Assembly: GCA_017415715.1 (NCBI GenBank)
Contig: JAFQFD010000013.1
Coordinates: forward strand, 22,858-86,857
DNA: 64,000 bases
Source of the DNA: Bacteroidales bacterium
Lineage (GTDB): Bacteria; Bacteroidota; Bacteroidia; Bacteroidales; UBA932
Reading direction: 5' to 3'
In this document: one piece after another, positions 40,344 through 49,678 of the stretch
Layout of the letters: each line of letters begins with the position of its first letter
Numbering within the stretch: position 1 is the stretch's first letter
Position numbers and translations under genes: made by a program
The notes under the pieces: generated by a model
Database searches by the model: none
What the model saw: only the letters and a program-made list of their open reading frames with translations
What the model was told of the DNA's origin: nothing

Positions 40344-41012
40344 TTAGAAACGGTATCCAAGACCTATTTTACCACCCATGCACAAGGTTCCGAAAGAATA
40401 TTCAGCAAAGAAAAACACTTCCCTTCCCGCAGTAATGCCGATTCCCGTCATCTGGAATGCCGGAAAAACCTCCGTCACGCCGTCAAATGTGCCGACGCCA
40501 ACTCCTATGCCGACTTCTGAATATAATCTGCAATAATTGAAATTTGCCCAATAGAACCGGGCCGAAGGGATGATGGTAGCTGACATGCCGCGTCTCTTCC
40601 TTATAAGCTGTTCAGTATCCGGATCGACAAGAGAGCCGTGGAAACCATTGAAATAGAGTCCGGCCGACAGGGTGAAACGCCTCTTGGCATGCCATGAGAA
40701 CTCTCCGAAGATCTGCCCTGTCATATACACAGGACCATCCTGAGGAGCATACAGACCTTCAAGTCCGGAAGGACGATCATAGCCAGGACCATAAACATTC
40801 TCATTCCAGTCATGGATGAAGTTTGTTTCATCCATTAAGGCATAGCCGCCATATCCGAGGCGTACCTCGAACTTATACGGCCACTCCTCCCAGAACTTGA
40901 ATTCACGCTGGAGCTTTTCCATCTTGTTTTGCAAGATCCTGTCGCTTATCTTGTCCTGTGCGTTCAAAGGAATGACGACACAAAGCGACAGCAAAATAAG
41001 AATCCTTTTCAT
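40344..41012 (-). CDS. small outer membrane beta-barrel, unit C
   Basis: 222 aa. Signal peptide (ILILLSLCVVIPLNA), a short helical prefix unique to this copy, then the shared barrel: YKFEVRLGYGGYALMDETNF, YMTGQIFGEFSWH, IPSARFYWANFNYCRLYSEV, GIGITAGREVFFFAEYSFG, ending GLGYRF. The same blocks occur in the barrels at 41728 and 43090, so the three are paralogues. Function unknown. Confidence 0.8.
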   Translation of the reverse strand: MKRILILLSLCVVIPLNAQDKISDRILQNKMEKLQREFKFWEEWPYKFEVRLGYGGYALMDETNFIHDWNENVYGPGYDRPSGLEGLYAPQDGPVYMTGQIFGEFSWHAKRRFTLSAGLYFNGFHGSLVDPDTEQLIRKRRGMSATIIPSARFYWANFNYCRLYSEVGIGVGVGTFDGVTEVFPAFQMTGIGITAGREVFFFAEYSFGTLCMGGKIGLGYRF

Positions 41013-41027
41013 ATCGGTAAGTTCAGT

Positions 41028-41723
41028 TTATTTCGCATGGTCTGTTATTTCATAACTAGGATATGCGTGGCCGGAATATGTCATGCGGCAGGTCTTCAGA
41101 AGCTCCGACTGGCGGAAGAACTCCACCGTCATGAGGCCGGTATATGAAGTTGAAACGATCAGCATCTTCTTCTGATGATCAAATTTCACATCCATATCCT
41201 CAATGGCGTATGATGCGCTGTATGGAGAGTTCTCAGTGCATGTTCCGGATGCCGACACCGACAAGTGCATCCCTTCCTTCCCTTCTTCAAGAAGCCTCAC
41301 CTCAAACCAGATGTTTCCCTCCTCGGTCTGCATCTCCCAGCAGTCCTTGGCAACAAGCCTCACGGTTACATCCTCATTATATGACAGATTCATATCACAG
41401 CCTCCTTTGAGAGAGAAGAACCCGGCTTCGGCAAAAGCAAATTCATTATATCTATAGACATAGTACCCATTTCCAGACCTGAGTTCCGTCCTTACCATAT
41501 CATATTCCTCCGACACCTTCACTTCGGGATCCGCTTCAATGAAACGGGCTATGTAATATGCTTCATAGAAACTTTTCAGATAACGTTCTATATTGTTGGA
41601 GAAGAGCTGCGCGCAGAAACGCGTAATTCTGTCGTTGGTCGTATCGTCAAGATCTGACAGGTCCGACACCTTGCATGAAACTGTAGCAAGGAGTGACAAT
41701 AAAAGTATAACCGTCTTTCTCAT
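41028..41723 (-). CDS. hypothetical lipoprotein, unit B
   Basis: 231 aa. Lipobox LATVSCKVSD (Cys17), a helix-rich region (residues 30-70), then antiparallel strands with two cysteine-bearing loops (GGCDMNLSY, DCWEMQTEEGN) and a closing part (LLKTCRMTYSGHAYPSYE). It shares layout and length with the lipoproteins at 39570 and 42347 but little obvious sequence. Four bases separate it from the barrel gene of unit B. Confidence 0.72.
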   Translation of the reverse strand: MRKTVILLLSLLATVSCKVSDLSDLDDTTNDRITRFCAQLFSNNIERYLKSFYEAYYIARFIEADPEVKVSEEYDMVRTELRSGNGYYVYRYNEFAFAEAGFFSLKGGCDMNLSYNEDVTVRLVAKDCWEMQTEEGNIWFEVRLLEEGKEGMHLSVSASGTCTENSPYSASYAIEDMDVKFDHQKKMLIVSTSYTGLMTVEFFRQSELLKTCRMTYSGHAYPSYEITDHAK

Positions 41724-41727
41724 ATCA

Positions 41728-42333
41728 TCAGAATCTATAACCTATACCTATCATTCCTCCTATATACACAGAGCCGTAGCCCACTTCCGCAAATCCGAAG
41801 ACCTTGCGGCCGACGGTTATGCCTATAGGGACCAGCTGGGCTGACAGATAGGATTCGGAAATCGTGTCATATGTTCCTTTCATCTGTCCTGCCGTCACGC
41901 CTACGCCCAACGAAGAATACATTCTCACCATTTCGCGATTGACCCAATAGAACCTCGCATGCGGCATAAGCGTCAGGACATATCCGGCTTCCCTCTGCGA
42001 CACTTCGGTCGCAGGCTTCCATATCGGATTGACTGCCGCACTGACGGCAAATGTGAACCACTTCCTGATATGGAAATCAATCTCAGCAACAATATTTCCC
42101 GTCATGTATGTCTTGCCGAAATCGGACATGAAAATGTCCTGAACCGGAGTATATTCATAATGTCCGAGATTGCCGTATCCTGTGAAATTCATGGCATCTA
42201 TCGACGGATAGCCGCACCAGCCGAGCCTGATCTCATGTCTGAAAGGCAGTTCTTCCCTCTTATTACCGGCCTGCGCATCGAAGACAGACGCGCAAGTCAG
42301 CATCAATAACAATATTACAACGAATCTTTTCAT
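41728..42333 (-). CDS. small outer membrane beta-barrel, unit B
   Basis: 201 aa. Signal peptide (VVILLLMLTCASVFDAQA), then FRHEIRLGWCGYPSIDAMNF, YMTGNIVAEIDFH, MPHARFYWVNREMVRMYSSL, GVGVTAGQ, PIGITVGRKVFGFAEVGYG and GIGYRF. It is a paralogue of the barrels at 40344 and 43090. The C-terminal GYRF is a good BAM-recognition signal. Confidence 0.8.
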   Translation of the reverse strand: MKRFVVILLLMLTCASVFDAQAGNKREELPFRHEIRLGWCGYPSIDAMNFTGYGNLGHYEYTPVQDIFMSDFGKTYMTGNIVAEIDFHIRKWFTFAVSAAVNPIWKPATEVSQREAGYVLTLMPHARFYWVNREMVRMYSSLGVGVTAGQMKGTYDTISESYLSAQLVPIGITVGRKVFGFAEVGYGSVYIGGMIGIGYRF

Positions 42334-42346
42334 AGCCGGTCAATTA

Positions 42347-43078
42347 TCAGAAGTCATAAACCTCGTTTCTCACCTCCGAGCCGTCATAGGTACACTTGAC
42401 AACATCAAGTTCCTCCATTGAGCCATCCTTATCATTATCTCCGGAAATCCTGACTGTCACAGCCCCGTCCATCATCACACATGAATGATTCACATTGACA
42501 TTTCCCCTGTAGACTTTCCTGACCAGCGGTCCATCAGTCTTGACATGAACTTCATATCCTGCATATGACTTGCACATGCAGTCTGCCACGATCTCCCAGC
42601 TGTAAAATGCATTCTCGTCTTCAACTGAGTTGAAATCAACGACATACGAGTCACCGGCATAGGACTGACAGTAAATCCTGTATTCATAGTTGGAATCCTC
42701 CGGCATATACACAAGCTCATATCTATCCTTGTCGGATGTCATCACCCACAACGCGCCTGGCTCTGAGATGGACCTGCCGCCTGTGCTCAATGTGAAGGTG
42801 TAGAAGTCCTGCATTTTGTAGTGGGTATCGTCAACCTTTATCAAGGTCCTGTAGATATACCCCATCTGCATCTTCTCTTCGGCAGACATCTTTTCATATG
42901 CTTCGACCGACATGGCGGTCTCTGCCATTATCACTGGGAAAATCACCTTGGACTTGACTTCTGTCCAGGCATAGGTCTGAAGATTATGTCTATTGTAGTC
43001 AGATGTCTCACCGGAATCCAGTCTGCAGGCACTTATAACAGGGATGCAGAGCATCAAAATCAATATACACTTTTTCAT
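42347..43078 (-). CDS. hypothetical lipoprotein, unit A
   Basis: 243 aa. Lipobox PVISACRLDS (Cys18). It has an N-terminal helical stretch (AETAMSVEAYEKMSAEEKMQ), then strands (SISEPGALWVMTSDKDRYEL, YVVDFNSVEDENAFYSWEI) and cysteines in DCMCKSY and NHSCVMM. The pattern 'SIxExGxxW' is shared with the lipoprotein at 39570 (LSIREEGVTW), and both carry a helix 'AYEKMSAEEK'/'AYLQLSDLEK' at a similar place. That supports common descent. Confidence 0.75.
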   Translation of the reverse strand: MKKCILILMLCIPVISACRLDSGETSDYNRHNLQTYAWTEVKSKVIFPVIMAETAMSVEAYEKMSAEEKMQMGYIYRTLIKVDDTHYKMQDFYTFTLSTGGRSISEPGALWVMTSDKDRYELVYMPEDSNYEYRIYCQSYAGDSYVVDFNSVEDENAFYSWEIVADCMCKSYAGYEVHVKTDGPLVRKVYRGNVNVNHSCVMMDGAVTVRISGDNDKDGSMEELDVVKCTYDGSEVRNEVYDF

Positions 43079-43089
43079 AACACTCTGAT

Positions 43090-43686
43090 TTAGAACCTAT
43101 ATCCGACACCTATACTCCAACCTACGTACGCCATTCCGAATCCAGATTCGGCAAAGCCGTAGAGCTTTCGGCCGAAAGTGATCCCCAGAGGCACCACCTG
43201 CACAGAAGGCTTGGCCATAAATTCGTTATCGTCATATGACATCCATGCTCCGATGCCGACAGATCCATATAAGGTGCATGCCGGACGGTCGAGATACTTG
43301 AAACGTGCTGTCGGGATAATATGCACTGAGACTGAAGATTCTCTTCCCCTCCTGTTGCCCTTATAATCATAGACATAATTCCACATGCCCGCCATATATG
43401 CCACTGCCGCAAATGTAAACCTTCGGGAGCAATTGTAGCTGTATTCAGCGGTGACATGCCCCAGCATATACCGTGGGCCCTCATAGTCTCTATATAAATA
43501 TGAAGGATTGTCATAAGGCCGGTAGGCCGGCTCGCCAAACCGCCCGAACATCAGCCATTCCATGACAGGATAGCCTGCCATTCCTATTCTGAATTCGTGT
43601 CGGGGAAACACATCGTCCTTTTCCCGGGCATGGACAGCCGGTTGCAGGAGAAGCAGCATGCCGAAAAGAATTGAAAGTTTTTTCAT
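43090..43686 (-). CDS. small outer membrane beta-barrel, unit A (first gene of the six-gene operon)
   Basis: About 198 aa from the ATG at 43686, which gives a clean signal peptide (KLSILFGMLLLLQPAVHA). A longer frame to 43743 adds a non-signal prefix. Blocks shared with the other two barrels: FPRHEFRIGMAGYPVMEWLM, YMLGHVTAEYSYN, IIPTARFKYLDRPACTLYGS, PLGITFGRKLYGFAESGFG and GVGYRF. I found no clear -7 box in the 70 bases upstream. Transcription may start weakly there or read through from the upstream gene's terminator. Confidence 0.8.
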   Translation of the reverse strand: MKKLSILFGMLLLLQPAVHAREKDDVFPRHEFRIGMAGYPVMEWLMFGRFGEPAYRPYDNPSYLYRDYEGPRYMLGHVTAEYSYNCSRRFTFAAVAYMAGMWNYVYDYKGNRRGRESSVSVHIIPTARFKYLDRPACTLYGSVGIGAWMSYDDNEFMAKPSVQVVPLGITFGRKLYGFAESGFGMAYVGWSIGVGYRF

Positions 43687-43758
43687 AATGTCTTTATTGT
43701 CAGTCCGGTCAATAAGATGCACATATGTCCTCGCATGTTGCATACTTGAAAGAAAAAA

Positions 43759-43776
43759 GGCCGCATTTCTGCGGCC
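43759..43776 (-). terminator. terminator of the fatty acid-CoA ligase gene
   Basis: GGCCGC / GCGGCC 6-bp GC stem, 6-nt loop, followed on the minus strand by TTTTTTC. It lies 24 bases past the stop. Confidence 0.85.
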
Positions 43777-43799
43777 GTATACTGAAGTGAGAGATGCTG

Positions 43800-45434
43800 T
43801 TATTTGTACATGAATCTCTTGATACTCATCTTCGGAGTCTTCTCGAAAGGCTCTGCCATGACCTCTATGAGACCGATCTTGCTGTATGCAGGCATTGACT
43901 TGTTGACCTCTGCGATGAGAGTTGTCTTATACATCTCAAGGTCTATCTGAGCCTCCTTCAACGCATCCTTGTCCATATACACGAGAGCCACGAGCTTTGC
44001 GCCCCTGTCGACCACGACTGACTCGATCACGTATGGCTGGTTGTTCAGCACAGCCTCGATCTCCTCAGGATAGATGTTCTGTCCGTTTGCAGAGAGGATC
44101 ATGTTCTTGCTGCGGCCCTTGATGAAGATGTTGCCCTTCTTGTCAAGGAGTCCGAGGTCACCGGTACGCATCCAGCCATCCTCTGTGAATGCCGCCTTTG
44201 TAGCCTCTTCGTTCTTATAGTAACCGCTCATGATGTTCATACCTCTTGCCTGGATCTCGCCGACCTTGGTGTATGGATCCTCTGAATCGATACGTACTTC
44301 TACGGTGTCGATAGGCTTGCCGCAAGACTTCGATGCGAACTCCCACCAGTCTTCATATGCCATAAGAGGAGCCGCCTCTGTCATGCCATAACCGACAGTG
44401 AAAGGAAGCTTGAACTTCATGAACCACTTCTCCACATCTGGATTGAGGGCTGCACCACCCATCACGATCTCACGGATATTGCCGCCGAATGCATTGAGAA
44501 GGGTTGTGCGCACCTTCTTGAAGATGAGCTGGTTGACGCCAGGGATGGCGCAGAGCACCTTCATCACAGGCTTGTTCACGATCGGAGCGACCTTGCTCTT
44601 GAAGATCTTCTCCATCACCAGAGGAACTGTGATGACGAGGTATGGCTTCACCTCCTTCATGGCTCCGAGCAGGAGCGCCGGAGTCGGAGTCTTGCCGAGG
44701 TAGTAGATAGACGAACCGCCGCAGAGCGGGTATATGAGCTCGAACATCATGCCGTACATATGCGCCATTGGGAGCATTGACACTATCTTGTCCTCAGGAT
44801 ATGAAGGGAGTCTCTTCTGACCGAATGTAACATTTGCCGAGATGCACTCATAACGGAGCATCACACCCTTAGGAGCGCTTGTAGTTCCTGATGTATAGTT
44901 GATGATTGCAAGTTCCTTGTCGTTGTCTGTAGGGTAAGCCACGTCGGCTGCTGTAAAGCCGTTCGGATACTTCTCTGCAAAGAGAGCATCTATGTTGTCG
45001 TTAGCCGCCTGTATCTCAGGAGTCGCAGCATAAAGAAGCGAGAAGTCGCTTGAAGAGACGACGGCCTTCACTGTCGGCATCTTGGCGATGTCGAGCTTCG
45101 CCCAGATGTCTGAGTCCGTGAGAAGGATCGTGCTCTCAGAGTGATCCACAAGAGTATTGACGCTGTCCGGGTGGAAGTCTGCGAGAATCGGAACGACTAC
45201 AGCCTCGTATGTGTTGGCAGCAAAGAATGTCACGCCCCAGCGTGCAGAGTTCTTTGCGCAGAGGGCAACCTTTTCGCCCTTCTTGAGTCCGATTGCTTCA
45301 AAGAATACATGGAACTTCGCAATCTGTGTCGCGAGTTCGCCGAATGTGAACAGTTCGCCACGGTAGTTTCCGAGAGCCGGGCGTTCCCAATTTGTCTTGA
45401 CAGCTTCTTCGAGTCTTGTGAAATAATGTTTCAT
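43800..45434 (-). CDS. AMP-dependent long-chain fatty acid-CoA ligase/synthetase
   Basis: 544 aa. ANL superfamily motifs: INYTSGTTSAPKGVML (P-loop), VGYGMTEAAPLM (A5), MRTGDLGLLDKKGNIFIKGR (A7-A8 hinge) and ILSANGQNIYPEEIEAVL. The terminal lysine region is KTPKMSIKRFMYK. It activates a carboxylate, probably a fatty acid, to the acyl-adenylate and then to CoA. No membrane anchor is present. It has its own -7 box (CAAAAGTA, i.e. TACTTTTG on minus, at 45469-45476) and terminator. Confidence 0.92.
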   Translation of the reverse strand: MKHYFTRLEEAVKTNWERPALGNYRGELFTFGELATQIAKFHVFFEAIGLKKGEKVALCAKNSARWGVTFFAANTYEAVVVPILADFHPDSVNTLVDHSESTILLTDSDIWAKLDIAKMPTVKAVVSSSDFSLLYAATPEIQAANDNIDALFAEKYPNGFTAADVAYPTDNDKELAIINYTSGTTSAPKGVMLRYECISANVTFGQKRLPSYPEDKIVSMLPMAHMYGMMFELIYPLCGGSSIYYLGKTPTPALLLGAMKEVKPYLVITVPLVMEKIFKSKVAPIVNKPVMKVLCAIPGVNQLIFKKVRTTLLNAFGGNIREIVMGGAALNPDVEKWFMKFKLPFTVGYGMTEAAPLMAYEDWWEFASKSCGKPIDTVEVRIDSEDPYTKVGEIQARGMNIMSGYYKNEEATKAAFTEDGWMRTGDLGLLDKKGNIFIKGRSKNMILSANGQNIYPEEIEAVLNNQPYVIESVVVDRGAKLVALVYMDKDALKEAQIDLEMYKTTLIAEVNKSMPAYSKIGLIEVMAEPFEKTPKMSIKRFMYK

Positions 45435-45508
45435 CTTCTTTAAGTATAGATTTTAGTATTACGAAGTGCAAAAGTAGAAAAATATGCTTGCACGCGCGTA
45501 TAATTCAT

Positions 45509-45516
45509 TATATTTG
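45509..45516 (+). promoter_or_regulatory. -7 box of the HAD hydrolase gene
   Basis: TATATTTG, an exact TAnnTTTG match, 51 bases before the ATG and divergent from the ligase promoter. Confidence 0.6.
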
Positions 45517-45567
45517 TGGCGAAACACATATTAATGTGGTGATTTCACACCATAAAAAAGGAACAAA

Positions 45568-46407
45568 ATGAGAAGCAGACCAATAGTAGCACTGATCTAC
45601 GACTTCGACGGCACGCTGTCGCCGGGCAACATGCAGGAGTTCGGTTTCATCCAGGCCATAGGAAAGAAGCCTCAAGAGTTCTGGCAGGAGAGCGACGACA
45701 TCGCGGTGGGCCAGGACGCGAGCAACATCCTCAGCTACATGAAGCTCATGTTCGAAGAGGCGCGCAAGGCAGGCATCAAGCTCCGCAGGGAGGACTTCAA
45801 GAGATTCGGAGCATCGGTGGAGCTGTTTGACGGAGTAAGGGAATGGTTCGGACTGATCAACGCATATGGCAAGAAGCATGGCGTGAAGATCGAGCATTAC
45901 ATCAACTCGTCAGGACTTGCCGAGATGATTGAAGGAACCGAGATAGCTAAAGAGTTCAAGCGTATCTTCGCATGTTCATTCATATATAATAAGGAAGGAG
46001 AAGCGGAATGGCCGGGAGTCGCAGTAGACTACACTGCAAAGACTCAGTTCCTTTTCAAGATCAACAAGGGCATCCTGAGCATCAGGGACAACAAGAAGGT
46101 CAACGAAAGCCAGGCCGAGGACATCAAGAGGATTCCTTTCCCTCACATGATCTATTTCGGAGACGGAGAGACTGATGTGCCATGCATGAAGATCGTAAAG
46201 ATGTTTGGCGGCCACTCAATCGGAGTATACAATCCGGAAAACAAGAAGAAGGTCAACGTGGCAAAGAAACTCTTGAGGCAGCAGCGTGTGAATTTCATAA
46301 CTCCGGCCAACTATACCAAGGACAGCAGGACCTACCATCTGGTCTGCACCATAATCGACAAGATCAAGATAGACTTCGAGCTGGCGAAACTGGCCAAATC
46401 AAAATAA
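45568..46407 (+). CDS. HAD superfamily hydrolase
   Basis: 279 aa. Motif I LIYDFDGTLSPGN gives nucleophile Asp12 and acid Asp14. Motif II is likely INSSG (HYINSSGLAE). A lysine lies in the middle (AVDYTAKTQFLFKINKG). Motif IV YFGDGETDVPCMK supplies the magnesium aspartates. The insert between motifs I and II is helical (C1 cap), as in phosphoserine phosphatase-like members. Cytoplasmic; substrate unknown. Confidence 0.9.
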   Translation: MRSRPIVALIYDFDGTLSPGNMQEFGFIQAIGKKPQEFWQESDDIAVGQDASNILSYMKLMFEEARKAGIKLRREDFKRFGASVELFDGVREWFGLINAYGKKHGVKIEHYINSSGLAEMIEGTEIAKEFKRIFACSFIYNKEGEAEWPGVAVDYTAKTQFLFKINKGILSIRDNKKVNESQAEDIKRIPFPHMIYFGDGETDVPCMKIVKMFGGHSIGVYNPENKKKVNVAKKLLRQQRVNFITPANYTKDSRTYHLVCTIIDKIKIDFELAKLAKSK

Positions 46408-46408
46408 G

Positions 46409-46440
46409 AAGAATTCCCGAGCGTCTGCCCGGGAATTCTT
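46409..46440. terminator. bidirectional terminator between the HAD and purT genes
   Basis: 11-bp perfect stem AAGAATTCCCG / CGGGAATTCTT, 10-nt loop, then TTTTTATTT on the plus strand and an A-rich left flank. It serves both convergent genes. Confidence 0.9.
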
Positions 46441-46441
46441 T

Positions 46442-47626
46442 TTATTTGACTATAACCTTGAGCTTGTCATATGCCCGTTCTGCCTTGGCGAGGGCGGCTA
46501 CTACCGACTCATCGGTCGCGAGTATGACGCCCACTCTTCTGTGGCCTGCAATCTCCGGCTTGCCGAAGAAGCGGATCTGCACGCCAGGCTCTTCGAGAAC
46601 CTGCTCCAGATTGCAGAACTCATATTCCTTGGTGTTGCCCTCCACTACGATCGCCTTTGAAGCCGAAGGGCCATAGAACCTGACGTCAGGAATCGGAAGA
46701 CCGAGAATCGCACGAGCGTGAAGCGCGAACTCCGAGAGATCCTGAGAGATCATTGTCACCATGCCTGTGTCATGTGGTCTTGGAGACACTTCGCTGAAGA
46801 TGACCTCGTCGCCTTTGACGAAGAGCTCCACTCCGAAGATACCATAGCCGCCAAGCGCTTCAGTTATGGCCTTCGCTATCGCCTCGGCCTTCTCTATCGC
46901 CTCCTGCGACATCGCCTGCGGCTGCCATGACTCACGATAGTCTCCATCGACCTGATGGTGTCCTACCGGCTTGAGGAATGTGGTTCCTGCGCAGTGACGG
47001 ACTGTGAGAAGAGTGATTTCATAGTCGAAAGTCACAAAGCCCTCGACAATCACCTTTCCGCTACCGGCACGGCCGCCTTCCTGCGAAATGCGCCATGCAT
47101 CATCAATCTGAGAAGCCTCTCTGATAGTGCTCTGGCCATGTCCCGAAGAACTCATCACCGGCTTTACAACACATGGGATGCCCACTTCCTTGACCGCCTT
47201 GTCAAACTCCTCGCGGGTTTCTGCGAAGCGGTATGGGGAGGTCGGCAGGCCGAGTGTCTCAGCTGCGAGCCTCCTGATGCCCTCACGGTTCATAGTCAGG
47301 CGTGTAGCCTTGGCTGTCGGGATGACATTGAAGCCTTCCTCCTCAAGCTTCACGAGTCTGTCTGTCGCGATGGCTTCGATTTCAGGGATGATGTAATCCG
47401 GCTTCTCTTCTCTGATCACAGCCTCGAGAGCATCTCCGTCGAGCATCGAGAGAACGTGATTGCTGTGAGCGACGTGCATTGCAGGAGCGTTTGCATACTT
47501 GTCAAGAGCAACGACCTCCACTCCGTAGCGCTGAAGCTCCAGAGCGACTTCCTTTCCGAGCTCGCCTGATCCGCAGAGGACGGCCTTCTTGCCCGATCTG
47601 GTGAATGTAGTACCTATCTGTGCCAT
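46442..47626 (-). CDS. purT: formate-dependent phosphoribosylglycinamide formyltransferase
   Basis: 394 aa, the normal PurT length. N-terminal pre-ATP-grasp domain ([20 protein letters not shown]), the ATP-grasp core with [23 protein letters not shown] and [16 protein letters not shown], then a C-terminal barrel ([35 protein letters not shown]). It uses formate and ATP to formylate GAR in purine synthesis. It is the last gene of the aguA-aguB-purT operon, nine bases after aguB. Confidence 0.97.
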   Translation of the reverse strand: MAQIGTTFTRSGKKAVLCGSGELGKEVALELQRYGVEVVALDKYANAPAMHVAHSNHVLSMLDGDALEAVIREEKPDYIIPEIEAIATDRLVKLEEEGFNVIPTAKATRLTMNREGIRRLAAETLGLPTSPYRFAETREEFDKAVKEVGIPCVVKPVMSSSGHGQSTIREASQIDDAWRISQEGGRAGSGKVIVEGFVTFDYEITLLTVRHCAGTTFLKPVGHHQVDGDYRESWQPQAMSQEAIEKAEAIAKAITEALGGYGIFGVELFVKGDEVIFSEVSPRPHDTGMVTMISQDLSEFALHARAILGLPIPDVRFYGPSASKAIVVEGNTKEYEFCNLEQVLEEPGVQIRFFGKPEIAGHRRVGVILATDESVVAALAKAERAYDKLKVIVK

Positions 47627-47635
47627 AAGATTGAA

Positions 47636-48523
47636 TTATTTTCCATAACGTTTAAGGATAGTCTCGCCATAAGCATCGATGCGGCGGTCACGGAAGAAAG
47701 GCCATCCGCGACGGACATATTCTGTCCTGTCAAGGTCGATCTCGACCACCTTTACGCCTTCCTCGTCGTTTCCGAACTCGGCAAGGAGTTCACCCTGAGG
47801 GCCTGTCGCAAACGAACGGCCCCAGAACTTGATGCCCTTGGTGTTTCCTGTAGGGTCATCCTCCTGACCTGTACGGTTAACAGTGATCACAGGAAGTCCG
47901 TTTGCCACCGAATGGCCTCTCTGCACGAGCTGCCATGCGTCGCTCTGCACCTTCTGCTCCTCGGCAGGGTCTGTGTATACGCCGCCGATCGCTGTAGGAT
48001 AGATGAGCATCTGTGCTCCGTTGAGAGCCATGCATCGCGCTGCCTCCGGATACCACTGGTCCCAGCAGACAAGCACTCCGAGAGTTCCGACAGAAGTCTC
48101 TATCGGCTGGAATCCCATGTCGCCAGGAGTGAAGTAGAACTTCTCGTAGTAGCATGGATCGTCCGGAATATGCATCTTGCGATATTTTCCCGCTATGCTT
48201 CCGTCCTTCTCGATGACAACGGCAGTATTATGGTATATTCCCGCTGTCCTGCGCTCAAAAAGCGAGAGGACGAGGACTATGCCGAGTTCCTTTGCAAGAG
48301 CGCCATATGTCTCTGTAGAAGGGCCTGGTATCGGCTCCGCAAGGTCACAGAGGGCAGCCTCTTCGTGCTGGCAGAAGTACACTGAATTGTGCAGCTCCTG
48401 AAGAACCACGAGCTGAGCACCCTGCTCCGCACATTTCCTGATGTTAGACTTCAGTTTCTCGATGTTTGCCGGAATGTCGTTACCGCAGCTCTGCTGCACC
48501 ATTCCTACCTTTAATATATTCAT
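47636..48523 (-). CDS. aguB: N-carbamoylputrescine amidase
   Basis: 295 aa, nitrilase superfamily. Catalytic triad: Glu43 (VLQELHNSVYF), Lys116 (GKYRKMHIPDD) and Cys153 (LVCWDQWYPEAAR). The HIPDDPCYYEKFYFTPGD block is diagnostic for AguB. It splits N-carbamoylputrescine to putrescine, CO2 and ammonia. It follows aguA by 12 bases. Confidence 0.97.
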   Translation of the reverse strand: MNILKVGMVQQSCGNDIPANIEKLKSNIRKCAEQGAQLVVLQELHNSVYFCQHEEAALCDLAEPIPGPSTETYGALAKELGIVLVLSLFERRTAGIYHNTAVVIEKDGSIAGKYRKMHIPDDPCYYEKFYFTPGDMGFQPIETSVGTLGVLVCWDQWYPEAARCMALNGAQMLIYPTAIGGVYTDPAEEQKVQSDAWQLVQRGHSVANGLPVITVNRTGQEDDPTGNTKGIKFWGRSFATGPQGELLAEFGNDEEGVKVVEIDLDRTEYVRRGWPFFRDRRIDAYGETILKRYGK

Positions 48524-48535
48524 GTTTGTAAAGTT

Positions 48536-49579
48536 TTATCTGATGTATCCTTCCGGGAACTGCATTGTCACACAGTGGAGAGAGCCATGTCCGGAAAGCA
48601 GGGCTCTGCAGTCAATCACAATCACTTCCCTGTCAGGGAATGCCTCCTGAAGTCTCTTGCGGGCAACTTCGTCAAGCGGAGAACCTGCTCCCGGAAGAAG
48701 CACAGCACCGTTGATGATCAGGAAATTGGCATATGATGCCGGAAGCCTGTAGTCATCAAGATAGAGTGGCTCCGGAAGCGGAAGCGGAATGAGGTTGTAC
48801 GGCTTGCCGTCAAGCGTCTTGAAGCCGCGGAGCTGCTTCTCCATGGCCGCGAGCGGCTCATAGTGCGGATCCTCAGGATCAGTGCACTGCATGTATGCTA
48901 TCGTATCCGGAGAGCAGAAGCGCGCAAGGATATCCACATGGCTGTCAGTATCGTCACCGATGATGGTTCCGTGATCAAGCCACAGGATCCTCTCGAGACC
49001 GAATGCTCCGCAGAGCTCCTCTTCTATCTCCTCCTGGCTGAGGTATTCGTTGCGATTGAGAGAGCAGAGGCACTCGGTGGTTGTAAGCATGGTGCCGCAA
49101 CCATCGCTGTCTATGCTGCCTCCCTCAAGGACATACGGACGCATGTCGACACCCATCACGTCATCCTCGAACGCGCCCTGGGTGAATATGTTCTTTGTGA
49201 GCTGATTGTCAAGGTCGGAAGCGAACTTGAGGCCCCAGCCGTTGAAGACGAAATCATAAAGATATTTCTGACCGCCGTCACCGAACACGCTTATGCCGCC
49301 GTGGTCTCGAGCCCATGTATCGTTGAGCGGAGACTCATAGAAGCGGATAGAATCAACATCAAGCGTAATCCCCTTACGTTCTGTAATCCTGGCTATGTCA
49401 GCCTTGCACTCATCAATATCGCGAGTCACGATCATAAGAGGCTCATATTTCAAGATGTTTGATGCTATGTCCACATAGCACTCAAGCACCTTCTCGAGTT
49501 CGTACCACTCGGTATCGCAATGCGGCCAGGTTAGCTGCACTCCACTCTGGCGTTCCCATTCTGCGGGCAGTCTGCTCAT
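48536..49579 (-). CDS. aguA: agmatine deiminase
   Basis: 347 aa, guanidino-group modifying enzyme (PAD-type) fold. Recognisable blocks are QLTWPHCDTEW, DTWARDHGGISVF, YVLEGGSIDSDGCGTML, LDHGTIIGDDTDSHVDI (catalytic acidic and His residues) and GHGSLHCVTMQFPEG with catalytic Cys336. It converts agmatine to N-carbamoylputrescine. First gene of the operon, with an exact -7 box (TATATTTG on minus, 49609-49616). Confidence 0.97.
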   Translation of the reverse strand: MSRLPAEWERQSGVQLTWPHCDTEWYELEKVLECYVDIASNILKYEPLMIVTRDIDECKADIARITERKGITLDVDSIRFYESPLNDTWARDHGGISVFGDGGQKYLYDFVFNGWGLKFASDLDNQLTKNIFTQGAFEDDVMGVDMRPYVLEGGSIDSDGCGTMLTTTECLCSLNRNEYLSQEEIEEELCGAFGLERILWLDHGTIIGDDTDSHVDILARFCSPDTIAYMQCTDPEDPHYEPLAAMEKQLRGFKTLDGKPYNLIPLPLPEPLYLDDYRLPASYANFLIINGAVLLPGAGSPLDEVARKRLQEAFPDREVIVIDCRALLSGHGSLHCVTMQFPEGYIR

Positions 49580-49627
49580 ATCTTATATAATTAAGGTTAT
49601 ACAAGACGCAAATATATGAAAAAACAA

Positions 49628-49657
49628 GAAGACGCCCCAATGTTATGGGACGTCTTC
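49628..49657 (-). terminator. terminator of the first OmpA-family gene
   Basis: GAAGACG / CGTCTTC stem extended by CC/GG pairs, followed by TTGTTTTTTC on the minus strand. It overlaps the upstream end of the aguA promoter region. Confidence 0.8.
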
Positions 49658-49678
49658 AGGATTATTTAGTGATAATGA

